A stretch of DNA of 14,892 nucleotides from Actinomycetes bacterium (GTDB taxonomy: Bacteria; Actinomycetota; CALGFH01): NCBI GenBank assembly GCA_030152105.1, contig JASLIH010000280.1, forward strand, positions 1-14,892. The letters are read 5' to 3'. Both the position numbers and the translations under genes were made by a program. Under the pieces are notes generated by a model, which saw only the letters and a program-made list of their open reading frames with translations, was not told the DNA's origin and did not search any database. Positions 5,047-11,102 of this stretch are shown piece by piece. Position 1 is the stretch's first letter. Each line of letters begins with the position of its first letter.

Positions 5047-7317
5047 GTGGAGGTCACATCTGGCCGGGAGCGATCGGGGAGGGCGGCCGGCATCGCCGCC
5101 GTCGCCGTCGCGGTGGTCGCGTTCGTGGCCGTGCTGGGAGCCTGGCTCGCCGGCGGTGGCGGGTTCGACATCGCCTGGCTGCCGACCTGGGACGCCCGGC
5201 TGGCCTTCCGGCTCGACGGCCTCGGCGCCCTCTACGCGCTGCTGGCCACCGGGATCGGCGTCGCCGTCTTCACCTACGCCACCGCCTACCTGCCCCGCCA
5301 CCTCGAGCACGAGCAGCGGCCCCAGGCCGACGGCCGGCGGTTCCATGCCCTCATGGCCTTGTTCCTCGTGGCCATGGTCGGCCTGGTCACCGCCCAGGAC
5401 CTGTTGCTCCTGTTCCTCTTCTGGGACCTCACCGCAATCGTGTCCTACCTCCTCATCGGCTTCGACCACCAGCACCGCGAGGCCCGGCTGTCGGCCCTGA
5501 TGGCGCTGCTGGTGACCGGCGTCTCGGCGGTGCTGCTGCTGATCGGGATCCTGGTCCTGCGGGCCGAGTACGGCACCACCTCGATCCCCGAGCTGCTCGC
5601 CCGGGTCACCGCCGGCCCGGCCGGCCCGGCGGTGACCCTCGCCGGCGCCCTGGTCGCCGTCGGGGCGCTGGCCAAGAGCGCCCAGGCGCCGCTGCACTTC
5701 TGGCTGCCGAGGGCGATGGCCGCCCCGACACCGGTGTCGGCCTACCTGCACTCGGCCGCGATGGTCGCGGCCGGGGTGTTCCTGCTCAGCCGCCTGCACC
5801 CGCTGCTCGCGTCCAGCCCTGTCCTGCTCGACGGGCTGCTCGCCGTGGGGGTGGTGTCGATGGCCGTCGGTGGCCTGCTCGCGCTCTCCGAGGATCACCT
5901 CAAGCGGCTGCTCGCCTACTCGACCATCGCCCAGTACGGCTACGTGGTCACCATGCTGGGCGTCGGCGGGGCCGCCGGGGCGGCCGCGGCCTGCTTCTAC
6001 GTGCTGGCCCACGCCCTGGCCAAGAGCGCCCTGTTCATGACCAGCGGAGCGGTCACCGAGGCCACCGGCGGCAAGGCCCTGTCCGAGGTCGGCGGCCTGG
6101 CCAGGGCCATGCCAGCCCTGGCCGCCGGCAGCGCCCTGGCCGCGGCCGGCCTGGTCGCGCTGCCGCTCACCATCGGCTTCTTCAAGGACGAGCTGTTCTT
6201 CAAGGCGGCGGCCGGACGGGGCCAGTGGCTGGCGGTCGTGGCCGTCCTGAGCGCCGCCCTGACCTTCGCCTACGTCACCCGGTTCTGGACCGGGATCTTC
6301 CTCGGCCGGCGACGGCGACCGGCCCGCGCCGTGCCCCGGCTGCTTGTCCTCCCGGTGGTGGTGCTGGGCGCGCTCGTGGTCGCCGGCGGTGTGGTGGTCG
6401 AGCCGTTCGCCGCCCTCGCCCAGGCCGCCGCCCGAGTCACCGCCGCCGGGCCGGTCCAGGTCGACGCCGCCTACCATCTGGATACCCGGACCGAGAACCT
6501 GATGGCCCTGGCCACCTACGCCGCCGGCCTTGCCCTGGTCCTCGGGCGTCCCGCGCTGACGGCGGCGCTCTCGGGGTTCCGGCGGCTGGGCCAGCTGGCC
6601 GGGCCCGAGCGCGTCTACGTCGCCGTCCTGGCCGGGCTGAACCGGCTGTCCAACGCCGTCCACGACATCGAGGTGCGCGACCTGCGGGCCCGGGTCGTGG
6701 CGGTACTCGTCCCGGCCGGCGTCCTGGTCGGCATCGGCGTCGCCGCGACGCCGTTCGAGGGCGCCTACCGCGTCGGCTCCTTCTCCCAGGGCGACGCCCC
6801 CCTGGTCGTCGCCCTGCTCACCTGCTCGCTGGCGGCCCTGGTCGTCGCCCGGCTGCGACACCACCTGGCGCTCGCGATCGGCATGTCCGGCGTCGGCTTC
6901 AGCCTGGCCGTCGCCTACTCGCTGCTCGGGGCGCCCGACGTGGCGCTGGTCGCTGTCCTCATCGAGACCCTGTTCACGCTGTTGTTCGTGGCCGTGTTCG
7001 CCCTGCTGCCCCGCCGGGTGCTGCGGCGTGAGGCCGCCCTGCCTCCCCACGGCTCCCGGCGGTTCCGCGACCCGATCGTCGGCGCCGTCTCGGGGATCCT
7101 GGTCCTGCTGGTGGTGTGGGCGGCCCTGTCGCGGCCCACCCCGACCGACACCACCGCCTCCCGGCAGCTGGCGCTGGCCGGGCAGGCCCACGGCAAGGAC
7201 GTGGTCACCGTGATCCTTGCCGACTTCCGCGGGCTCGACACCATGGTCGAGATCACCGTCCTGGTCGTCGCCCTGCTCGGGGTGGCCGCCCTGCTGCGCC
7301 GGGGGCGGCTGTGGTGA
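5047..7317 (+). CDS. mrpA: Mrp Na+/H+ antiporter subunit A (with fused MbhD/MbhE-like C-terminus)
   Basis: The largest subunit of the Mrp antiporter, related to complex I NuoL: 756 residues from GTG 5047. That start is chosen because GGAGG at 5037-5041 is 5 nt upstream and the first helix follows soon after; an upstream GTG at 4969 lacks such a site. Numbered from 5047, the proton-path motifs are FWDLTAIVSYLLIGF (125-139, D127 where Glu is usual), LAKSAQAPLHFWLP with K210, SAYLHSA with H235, AHALAKSALF with K326, and GFFKDELFF with K380. The C-terminal third has the DUF4040/MbhD-like segment (about 580-655, GAPDVALVAVLIE) and the MbhE-like end (VVTVILADFRGLDT). The start of mrpB overlaps its stop by 4 nt. 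Hydrogenase subunits with the same folds are an alternative label, but the full B-G set and absence of hydrogenase genes favour Mrp. Confidence 0.93.
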   Translation: MEVTSGRERSGRAAGIAAVAVAVVAFVAVLGAWLAGGGGFDIAWLPTWDARLAFRLDGLGALYALLATGIGVAVFTYATAYLPRHLEHEQRPQADGRRFHALMALFLVAMVGLVTAQDLLLLFLFWDLTAIVSYLLIGFDHQHREARLSALMALLVTGVSAVLLLIGILVLRAEYGTTSIPELLARVTAGPAGPAVTLAGALVAVGALAKSAQAPLHFWLPRAMAAPTPVSAYLHSAAMVAAGVFLLSRLHPLLASSPVLLDGLLAVGVVSMAVGGLLALSEDHLKRLLAYSTIAQYGYVVTMLGVGGAAGAAAACFYVLAHALAKSALFMTSGAVTEATGGKALSEVGGLARAMPALAAGSALAAAGLVALPLTIGFFKDELFFKAAAGRGQWLAVVAVLSAALTFAYVTRFWTGIFLGRRRRPARAVPRLLVLPVVVLGALVVAGGVVVEPFAALAQAAARVTAAGPVQVDAAYHLDTRTENLMALATYAAGLALVLGRPALTAALSGFRRLGQLAGPERVYVAVLAGLNRLSNAVHDIEVRDLRARVVAVLVPAGVLVGIGVAATPFEGAYRVGSFSQGDAPLVVALLTCSLAALVVARLRHHLALAIGMSGVGFSLAVAYSLLGAPDVALVAVLIETLFTLLFVAVFALLPRRVLRREAALPPHGSRRFRDPIVGAVSGILVLLVVWAALSRPTPTDTTASRQLALAGQAHGKDVVTVILADFRGLDTMVEITVLVVALLGVAALLRRGRLW

Positions 7318-7757
7318 CGACGGTCCTGACCCGGATGGTGGCCAGGCTACTGCTGGCGCCGGTGCTCGTGGTCGCGGCCGCCGTCCTGGTCAAGGGCTAC
7401 GCCGACGTCGGCGACGGGTTCGCCGCCGGGGTGATCGCCGCGCTGGGCGTGCTACTGCAGTTCCTGGCCTTCGGTCGGGCCGCGGTGGAGCGGGCCCTGC
7501 CGGTGCGCCGGTCCGCCCAGCTGGCGGTCGGCGGCCTCCTGGTGGCGCTGGCGGTGGCGTTCGTTCCCGTGCTGGCCGGCGGCGCCCCCCTCCAGCACGC
7601 CCCGGCCCCGGGCGGGAAGGTCGTCCACCTCGGCAGCCTGGAGCTGCTCAGCGCCGTCGTCTTCGACGTCGGGGTGTTCGTGCTCGTCCTCGGGCTCTCG
7701 GTGGCCTTCATCCACCTGATCGTCGGTACCCCGGTTGAGGAAGGCGGGCAACCATGA
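7314..7757 (+). CDS. mrpB: Mrp Na+/H+ antiporter subunit B
   Basis: The protein has 147 residues from GTG 7314, which overlaps the mrpA stop (GTGA). It has four hydrophobic helices, about 10-26, 36-54, 68-88 and 110-138. KGYADVGDGFAAG (27-39) stands where most MrpB proteins have a GHNxPGGGFxGG-type loop. SLELLSAVVFDVGVFVLVLG (108-127) is the conserved end, with D118. The subunit sits next to MrpA in the membrane arm and is needed for Na+/H+ exchange. It is part of an uninterrupted run of overlapping genes, so its translation is probably coupled to mrpA. A longer reading from 7116 is only the same frame extended inside mrpA. Confidence 0.93.
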   Translation: MTTVLTRMVARLLLAPVLVVAAAVLVKGYADVGDGFAAGVIAALGVLLQFLAFGRAAVERALPVRRSAQLAVGGLLVALAVAFVPVLAGGAPLQHAPAPGGKVVHLGSLELLSAVVFDVGVFVLVLGLSVAFIHLIVGTPVEEGGQP

Positions 7758-8149
7758 ACCTGCTCCTGGCCCTGGTCGTGGCCGTCCTGTTCGGCACCGG
7801 CGCCACCCTGCTGCTCAAGCCCGACCTGTTCCGGGTGGTGGTCGGCCTGATGCTGGTCGCCAACGCGGCCAGCCTGACCGTGATCGCCTCCGGCCTGAGC
7901 CGCGGCCAGGCCCCCATCCTTCCCCTGACCGGCGGCGAGGCGGTCAGCGACCCCCTCACCCAGGCCATGACCCTGACCGCGCTGATCATCGGCTTCGCGA
8001 CCACGGCGCTGCTGCTGGCCATGGCCTACCGCGTGTACACGACCCACCGAAGCGTCGACCTGGACGCGCTGTCGCGCAGCGAGCGCAGCGCCGAGGAGGA
8101 GCTGGAACGCGGCCCGGCGGTCGAGCGGGAGGAGACCCGAGCGTCGTGA
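7754..8149 (+). CDS. mrpC: Mrp Na+/H+ antiporter subunit C (NuoK-like)
   Basis: The protein has 131 residues, with an ATGA overlap with mrpB. Three hydrophobic helices (3-20, 25-46 and 72-94) fit the NuoK/MrpC fold. GLMLVANAASLTVIASG (31-47), then API and DPLTQAMTLTALIIGFATTA (66-85) are the MrpC signatures. After the last helix a charged tail of about 35 residues (SRSERSAEEELERG) extends into the cytoplasm. It forms part of the ion-transfer region between MrpA and MrpD. The next gene, mrpD, starts within its stop (GTGA at 8146-8149). Confidence 0.95.
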   Translation: MNLLLALVVAVLFGTGATLLLKPDLFRVVVGLMLVANAASLTVIASGLSRGQAPILPLTGGEAVSDPLTQAMTLTALIIGFATTALLLAMAYRVYTTHRSVDLDALSRSERSAEEELERGPAVEREETRAS

Positions 8150-9522
8150 GCCTGCTGGTCGCGCCCCTGATGGTCCTGTGGCCGGCCGCCGCCGTGGCCG
8201 CGCTCGGCGACGGCCGGCGGCGCCCGGTCGGCTGGGCGGTGGCCGGGGTGCTGGCCGTGGCGGTCGCCCTGCTGGGCGCCCTGGCCGTCCGGGTCGCGGC
8301 CGACGGCCCGGTCGAGGTGGTGGCCGGGGGCTGGCCGGCCGACGTCGGCATCAGGCTGCGGGCCGACGCCCTGGGGGTGACCCTGGCCCTGGTGTCGGTC
8401 GCCGTGGTGCTGGCCGCGCTGGTGCACGGGGTCGCCTCGCGCCAGTCCCAGCGGCTGTTCCCGGCCCTGATGCTGTTCTGCGCCGTCGGCCTGACCGGGC
8501 TGTTCCTGACCGGCGACGTGTTCAGCTTCTATGTGTTCTTCGAGCTGGCGATGATGTCGGCCTACGCCCTGACCGCGCTCGGACGGGAGCGGCGCATGGT
8601 CGGCTCGGCGCTGATCTTCGCCGTGGTCAACCTGCTCGGGTCGGTGCTGTTCCTGATCGCCACCGCCGGGCTGTACCGGGCTACCGGCACCCTGGAGATG
8701 CTGGCCATCGCCGACCGGGCCCGGGGCGTGGACCCGAACACCGCCGTGGTCATCGCCGTGCTCTACTTCGTGGCCTTCGGGGTCAAGCTGGGCCTGTTCC
8801 CGTTCCACTTCTGGCTGCCGAGCGTCTACGGCTCCGCGCCCCCGGCCGTGGCCGCCGTGCTGGCCGGGGCGCTGGCCAACATCGGCGCCTACGGCCTGCT
8901 GCGCTTCGAGGCCGGCCTGCTGCCCCGCGAGCTCGCCCTCGGCGCGGGGGTGCTGGTCGGTCTGGGCAGCGCCAGCATCATCTACGGGGCGGTGCAGGCG
9001 GTCGGCCGGCGCGACGGCCGCGAGGTCCTGGCCTACTCGGCCATCGGCCACGCCGGCTACGTCCTCGTCGCCCTTGGCGTCGGCGGCCGGGTAGCGCTGT
9101 CCGCGGCGGCGCTGTTCACGGTCGTCAACGCGCTCGGCAAGACCCTGCTGTTCCTGGCCGTCGACCTGCGCGGGCCCATGGTCGCCACCGCCTTCGCGGT
9201 TGGCGCGTTCAGCGTCGCCGGGGTGCCGCCCTCGGCCGGCTTCTTCGGCAAGGCGGCACTGTTCGACGCCGGCATCCAGGCCCAGAGCGCGGCGACCGTG
9301 ATCCTGCTGTTCGTCGGCGGCGCCCTCACCTTCGTCTACCTGTTCCAGATCTACCAGCACCAGTTCTGGCGGCCCCACCCCGAGGACCGGCCCGCCCCGG
9401 CCAGCGCCCGCGCGGTCGTCGCCGTGGTGGCGGTGGTGGTGCTGGCGCTGGGCCTGTGGCCGGAGCCGCTGCTCGCCCTCAGCAACCAGGCCGGCGAGGC
9501 GCTCGTCGGGATGGTCCCGTGA
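8146..9522 (+). CDS. mrpD: Mrp Na+/H+ antiporter subunit D (NuoM/NuoN-like)
   Basis: This 458-residue antiporter-type subunit starts at GTG 8146, which overlaps the mrpC stop. An open frame extends upstream to 7735 but only through mrpC. The motifs are FYVFFELAMMSAYALTALG (128-146) with the key Glu E133, FGVKLGLFPFHFWLPSVYGS (211-230) with K214, NALGKTLLF with K332 and GFFGKAALF with K369. The spacing from E133 to K214 matches the Glu/Lys pair of studied MrpD proteins. In TM8, where many relatives have a Lys (LLTKVGVYAL or LLLKTAAYGL types), this protein has AGALANIGAYGLLRF with N245. It is predicted to move one proton across the membrane for exchange with Na+. Confidence 0.95.
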   Translation: MSLLVAPLMVLWPAAAVAALGDGRRRPVGWAVAGVLAVAVALLGALAVRVAADGPVEVVAGGWPADVGIRLRADALGVTLALVSVAVVLAALVHGVASRQSQRLFPALMLFCAVGLTGLFLTGDVFSFYVFFELAMMSAYALTALGRERRMVGSALIFAVVNLLGSVLFLIATAGLYRATGTLEMLAIADRARGVDPNTAVVIAVLYFVAFGVKLGLFPFHFWLPSVYGSAPPAVAAVLAGALANIGAYGLLRFEAGLLPRELALGAGVLVGLGSASIIYGAVQAVGRRDGREVLAYSAIGHAGYVLVALGVGGRVALSAAALFTVVNALGKTLLFLAVDLRGPMVATAFAVGAFSVAGVPPSAGFFGKAALFDAGIQAQSAATVILLFVGGALTFVYLFQIYQHQFWRPHPEDRPAPASARAVVAVVAVVVLALGLWPEPLLALSNQAGEALVGMVP

Positions 9523-10016
9523 CCGCGGCCCGCCTGCTCGGCATCGGCCTGCTGGCCGCCGTCTACCTGCTCGTGCTGGGCAGCGCGCATCCCCTCGATC
9601 TGGCGCTGGGGCTGCTCCTGGCCACCGCCGTCTCGAGCTGGCTGCACGGCCGCCTCCTGGCCCCCCGGGGAACGGGTGCCCCGTCGCTCCCGGGCAGGAT
9701 CGCCGCCTTCCCACTGCTGGCGGCGGTGGTCCTGGCCGAGATCGCCCGCGGCACCTGGGACGTGGCGCTGCGCGTGCTCCATCTGCGGAAGCTGGAGCGC
9801 CCTGGGATCGTCGCCATCCCCATCGGCGAGCGCTCCCCCCTCGGCGTCGCCGTCACCGGCCTGCTGGTCGGGCTGTCGCCAGGGTCGACGCTGCTGGAGG
9901 TGGACGAGCGACGCCGGACGATGCTGTTCCATGTCATCGACGCCAGCGACCCGGACGGCGTCCGGGCCAGCATCGACCGCCTCTACCAGCGCTACCAGCG
10001 GCGGGTGTTCCCGTGA
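9519..10016 (+). CDS. mrpE: Mrp Na+/H+ antiporter subunit E
   Basis: The protein has 165 residues from GTG 9519, overlapping the mrpD stop by 4 nt. Two N-terminal hydrophobic stretches (about 6-40) and one at about 60-76 are followed by a soluble domain. That domain has the MrpE signatures RPGIVAIPI (94-102), LLVGLSPGSTLLEVD (115-129) and MLFHVID (135-141), and ends in a basic helix (IDRLYQRYQRRVFP). The soluble part lies on the cytoplasmic side in solved Mrp complexes and helps assembly. Its length agrees with the family. Confidence 0.94.
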   Translation: MTAARLLGIGLLAAVYLLVLGSAHPLDLALGLLLATAVSSWLHGRLLAPRGTGAPSLPGRIAAFPLLAAVVLAEIARGTWDVALRVLHLRKLERPGIVAIPIGERSPLGVAVTGLLVGLSPGSTLLEVDERRRTMLFHVIDASDPDGVRASIDRLYQRYQRRVFP

Positions 10017-10318
10017 GGCACCAGGCCGTCTTCCTCGCCGGCATCACCTGGCTGGCCGTCCTGCTCGGCGTCGCCGTCCTGTGGATCTGGCGGGCCCGCA
10101 CCACCGCCGAGCGCCTGGTCGCGCTGGACGCCGCCGTCCTCGTCCTTGTGGGACTCCTCGGGCTGGTCGCCGGGGAGGAGCAGCGCTCCTACCCGCTGGA
10201 CGCCGCCGGCGCGCTGGCGCTGCTGTCGTTCGTGTCCACCCTGGCCGCCGCCCGCTACCTCGGCGACCGGCGGCCCTTCGAGCAGCCCGACCGGCCAGCG
10301 GAAGGACCGCCGCCATGA
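10013..10318 (+). CDS. mrpF: Mrp Na+/H+ antiporter subunit F
   Basis: The protein has 101 residues from GTG 10013, again a 4-nt overlap with the previous stop. It has three helices (about 6-26, 40-53 and 63-81). RARTTAERLVALDAA (27-41) is the conserved loop, with D39 at the place of the essential Asp in known MrpF proteins. The C-terminal tail is Pro-rich (RPFEQPDRPAEGPPP) and longer than in many homologues. In other bacteria MrpF has been linked to Na+ or bile-salt efflux, but only within the full complex. Confidence 0.92.
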   Translation: MRHQAVFLAGITWLAVLLGVAVLWIWRARTTAERLVALDAAVLVLVGLLGLVAGEEQRSYPLDAAGALALLSFVSTLAAARYLGDRRPFEQPDRPAEGPPP

Positions 10319-10665
10319 CCGCCTGGATCGCCGACGCGCTGATCGTGCTCGGCCTGGCCGTGATGACGCTCGGCATCTACGGCATCGTCCGGTTCCCCGA
10401 CGTCTACACCCAGCTCCACGCCTCCAGCAAGGCCGCCTTCCTGGGCGTCTCGGCCCTGCTGGTCGCCGCCGCCATGGGCGGCGAGCCGGCCATCGTCGCC
10501 CGGGTCGTGCTCATCATCGCCCTGCTCGCCCTCACCACGCCGGTGGCCGCCCACGCCATCGGCCAGGCCGCCCACCACCGCCGCGAGCCCATGCGCAGCC
10601 CCGACGCGGTCGACGAGAGCGGCACCACCTTGGCGGGCGGCGGGACATCCAGTACCGTCGAGTGA
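10315..10665 (+). CDS. mrpG: Mrp Na+/H+ antiporter subunit G
   Basis: The protein has 116 residues, with an ATGA overlap with mrpF. The first helix (about 5-22) runs into GIVRFPDVYTQLHASSKAA (23-41), the MrpG signature (family consensus close to RFPDxYxRLHAxTKA). Two more helices follow (about 42-55 and 59-83). It ends in a polar His/Arg- then Ser/Thr/Gly-rich tail of about 30 residues. It is the last canonical gene of the operon. The next gene begins 2 nt after its stop, so transcription clearly continues. Confidence 0.95.
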   Translation: MTAWIADALIVLGLAVMTLGIYGIVRFPDVYTQLHASSKAAFLGVSALLVAAAMGGEPAIVARVVLIIALLALTTPVAAHAIGQAAHHRREPMRSPDAVDESGTTLAGGGTSSTVE

Positions 10666-10667
10666 CG

Positions 10668-11042
10668 ATGGGGGTGAACCGGCGGCGGCAGGCGACCACG
10701 GGGCTCGTGGTGCTCGCCGTGGTGCTCGGGTGGCTCTGGGTGGGCGGTCTGGCGGCCTCGGCCGCGGGTACCCCCACCGACGAGCTGACCATGAGCCGCC
10801 CGCTGCTGGTCCTCGACCCGGCGGTCCCGCCGGGTCGTGCCCCGGCGCTGCGGCCAGCGGCCGAGCGCCCGGACCCGGGCGGCCGCCTCGTCCCGCTGGT
10901 CCTCGGCCTGGTCGTCGCCGCGCTCGCGGCCAGCTTCGGGCTGGGGGCGCGACGGCCTCGGCCGGGCCCGGTACCGGTCCGGTCCCTCCTGTGGTCCACC
11001 CACCGCGAAGCCCGGGCACCGCCCTCCCTCCAGCCGGCCTGA
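10668..11042 (+). CDS. Small envelope protein of unknown function between mrpG and secDF
   Basis: The protein has 124 residues from ATG 10668, 2 nt after the mrpG stop, with no strong Shine-Dalgarno, so translation is probably coupled. The N-terminus has the form of a signal sequence: basic NRRRQ (4-8), a hydrophobic core (11-30) and Ala-rich SAAG near 31-34 as a possible cleavage site. A Pro-rich external stretch follows (about 35-72). A second hydrophobic helix (LVPLVLGLVVAALAASFGLG, 74-93) is then followed by a basic tail. This topology leaves about 40 residues outside the cell with a C-terminal membrane anchor. I recognise no family. It is 60 nt upstream of secDF and may be an accessory of either Mrp or SecDF. 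Confidence 0.7.
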   Translation: MGVNRRRQATTGLVVLAVVLGWLWVGGLAASAAGTPTDELTMSRPLLVLDPAVPPGRAPALRPAAERPDPGGRLVPLVLGLVVAALAASFGLGARRPRPGPVPVRSLLWSTHREARAPPSLQPA

Positions 11043-11102
11043 TCGAAGCCGTCCCGCGCCGTCACCTGATCCGGCGTGGGCTGATGCTGGAGGTTCCTTT
11101 CG

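Noticed and set aside
4999..7191. A 730-codon open frame on the minus strand
   Set aside because: It lies fully opposite mrpA and is Gly/Gln/Asp/Arg-rich with no domain. This is the usual shadow of a GC-rich gene with biased third positions.
8178..9518. Upstream extension of the mrpE frame through mrpD
   Set aside because: The extension is Arg/Gly/Pro-rich and out of frame with conserved mrpD. MrpE homology starts at GTG 9519.
5047..10665. Membrane-bound hydrogenase or complex I rather than Mrp
   Set aside because: MrpA, MrpC and MrpD share folds with those complexes, but there are no hydrogenase large or small subunits, Fe-S proteins or NuoB/C/D/H/I genes, while MrpB, E, F and G are all present in canonical order.
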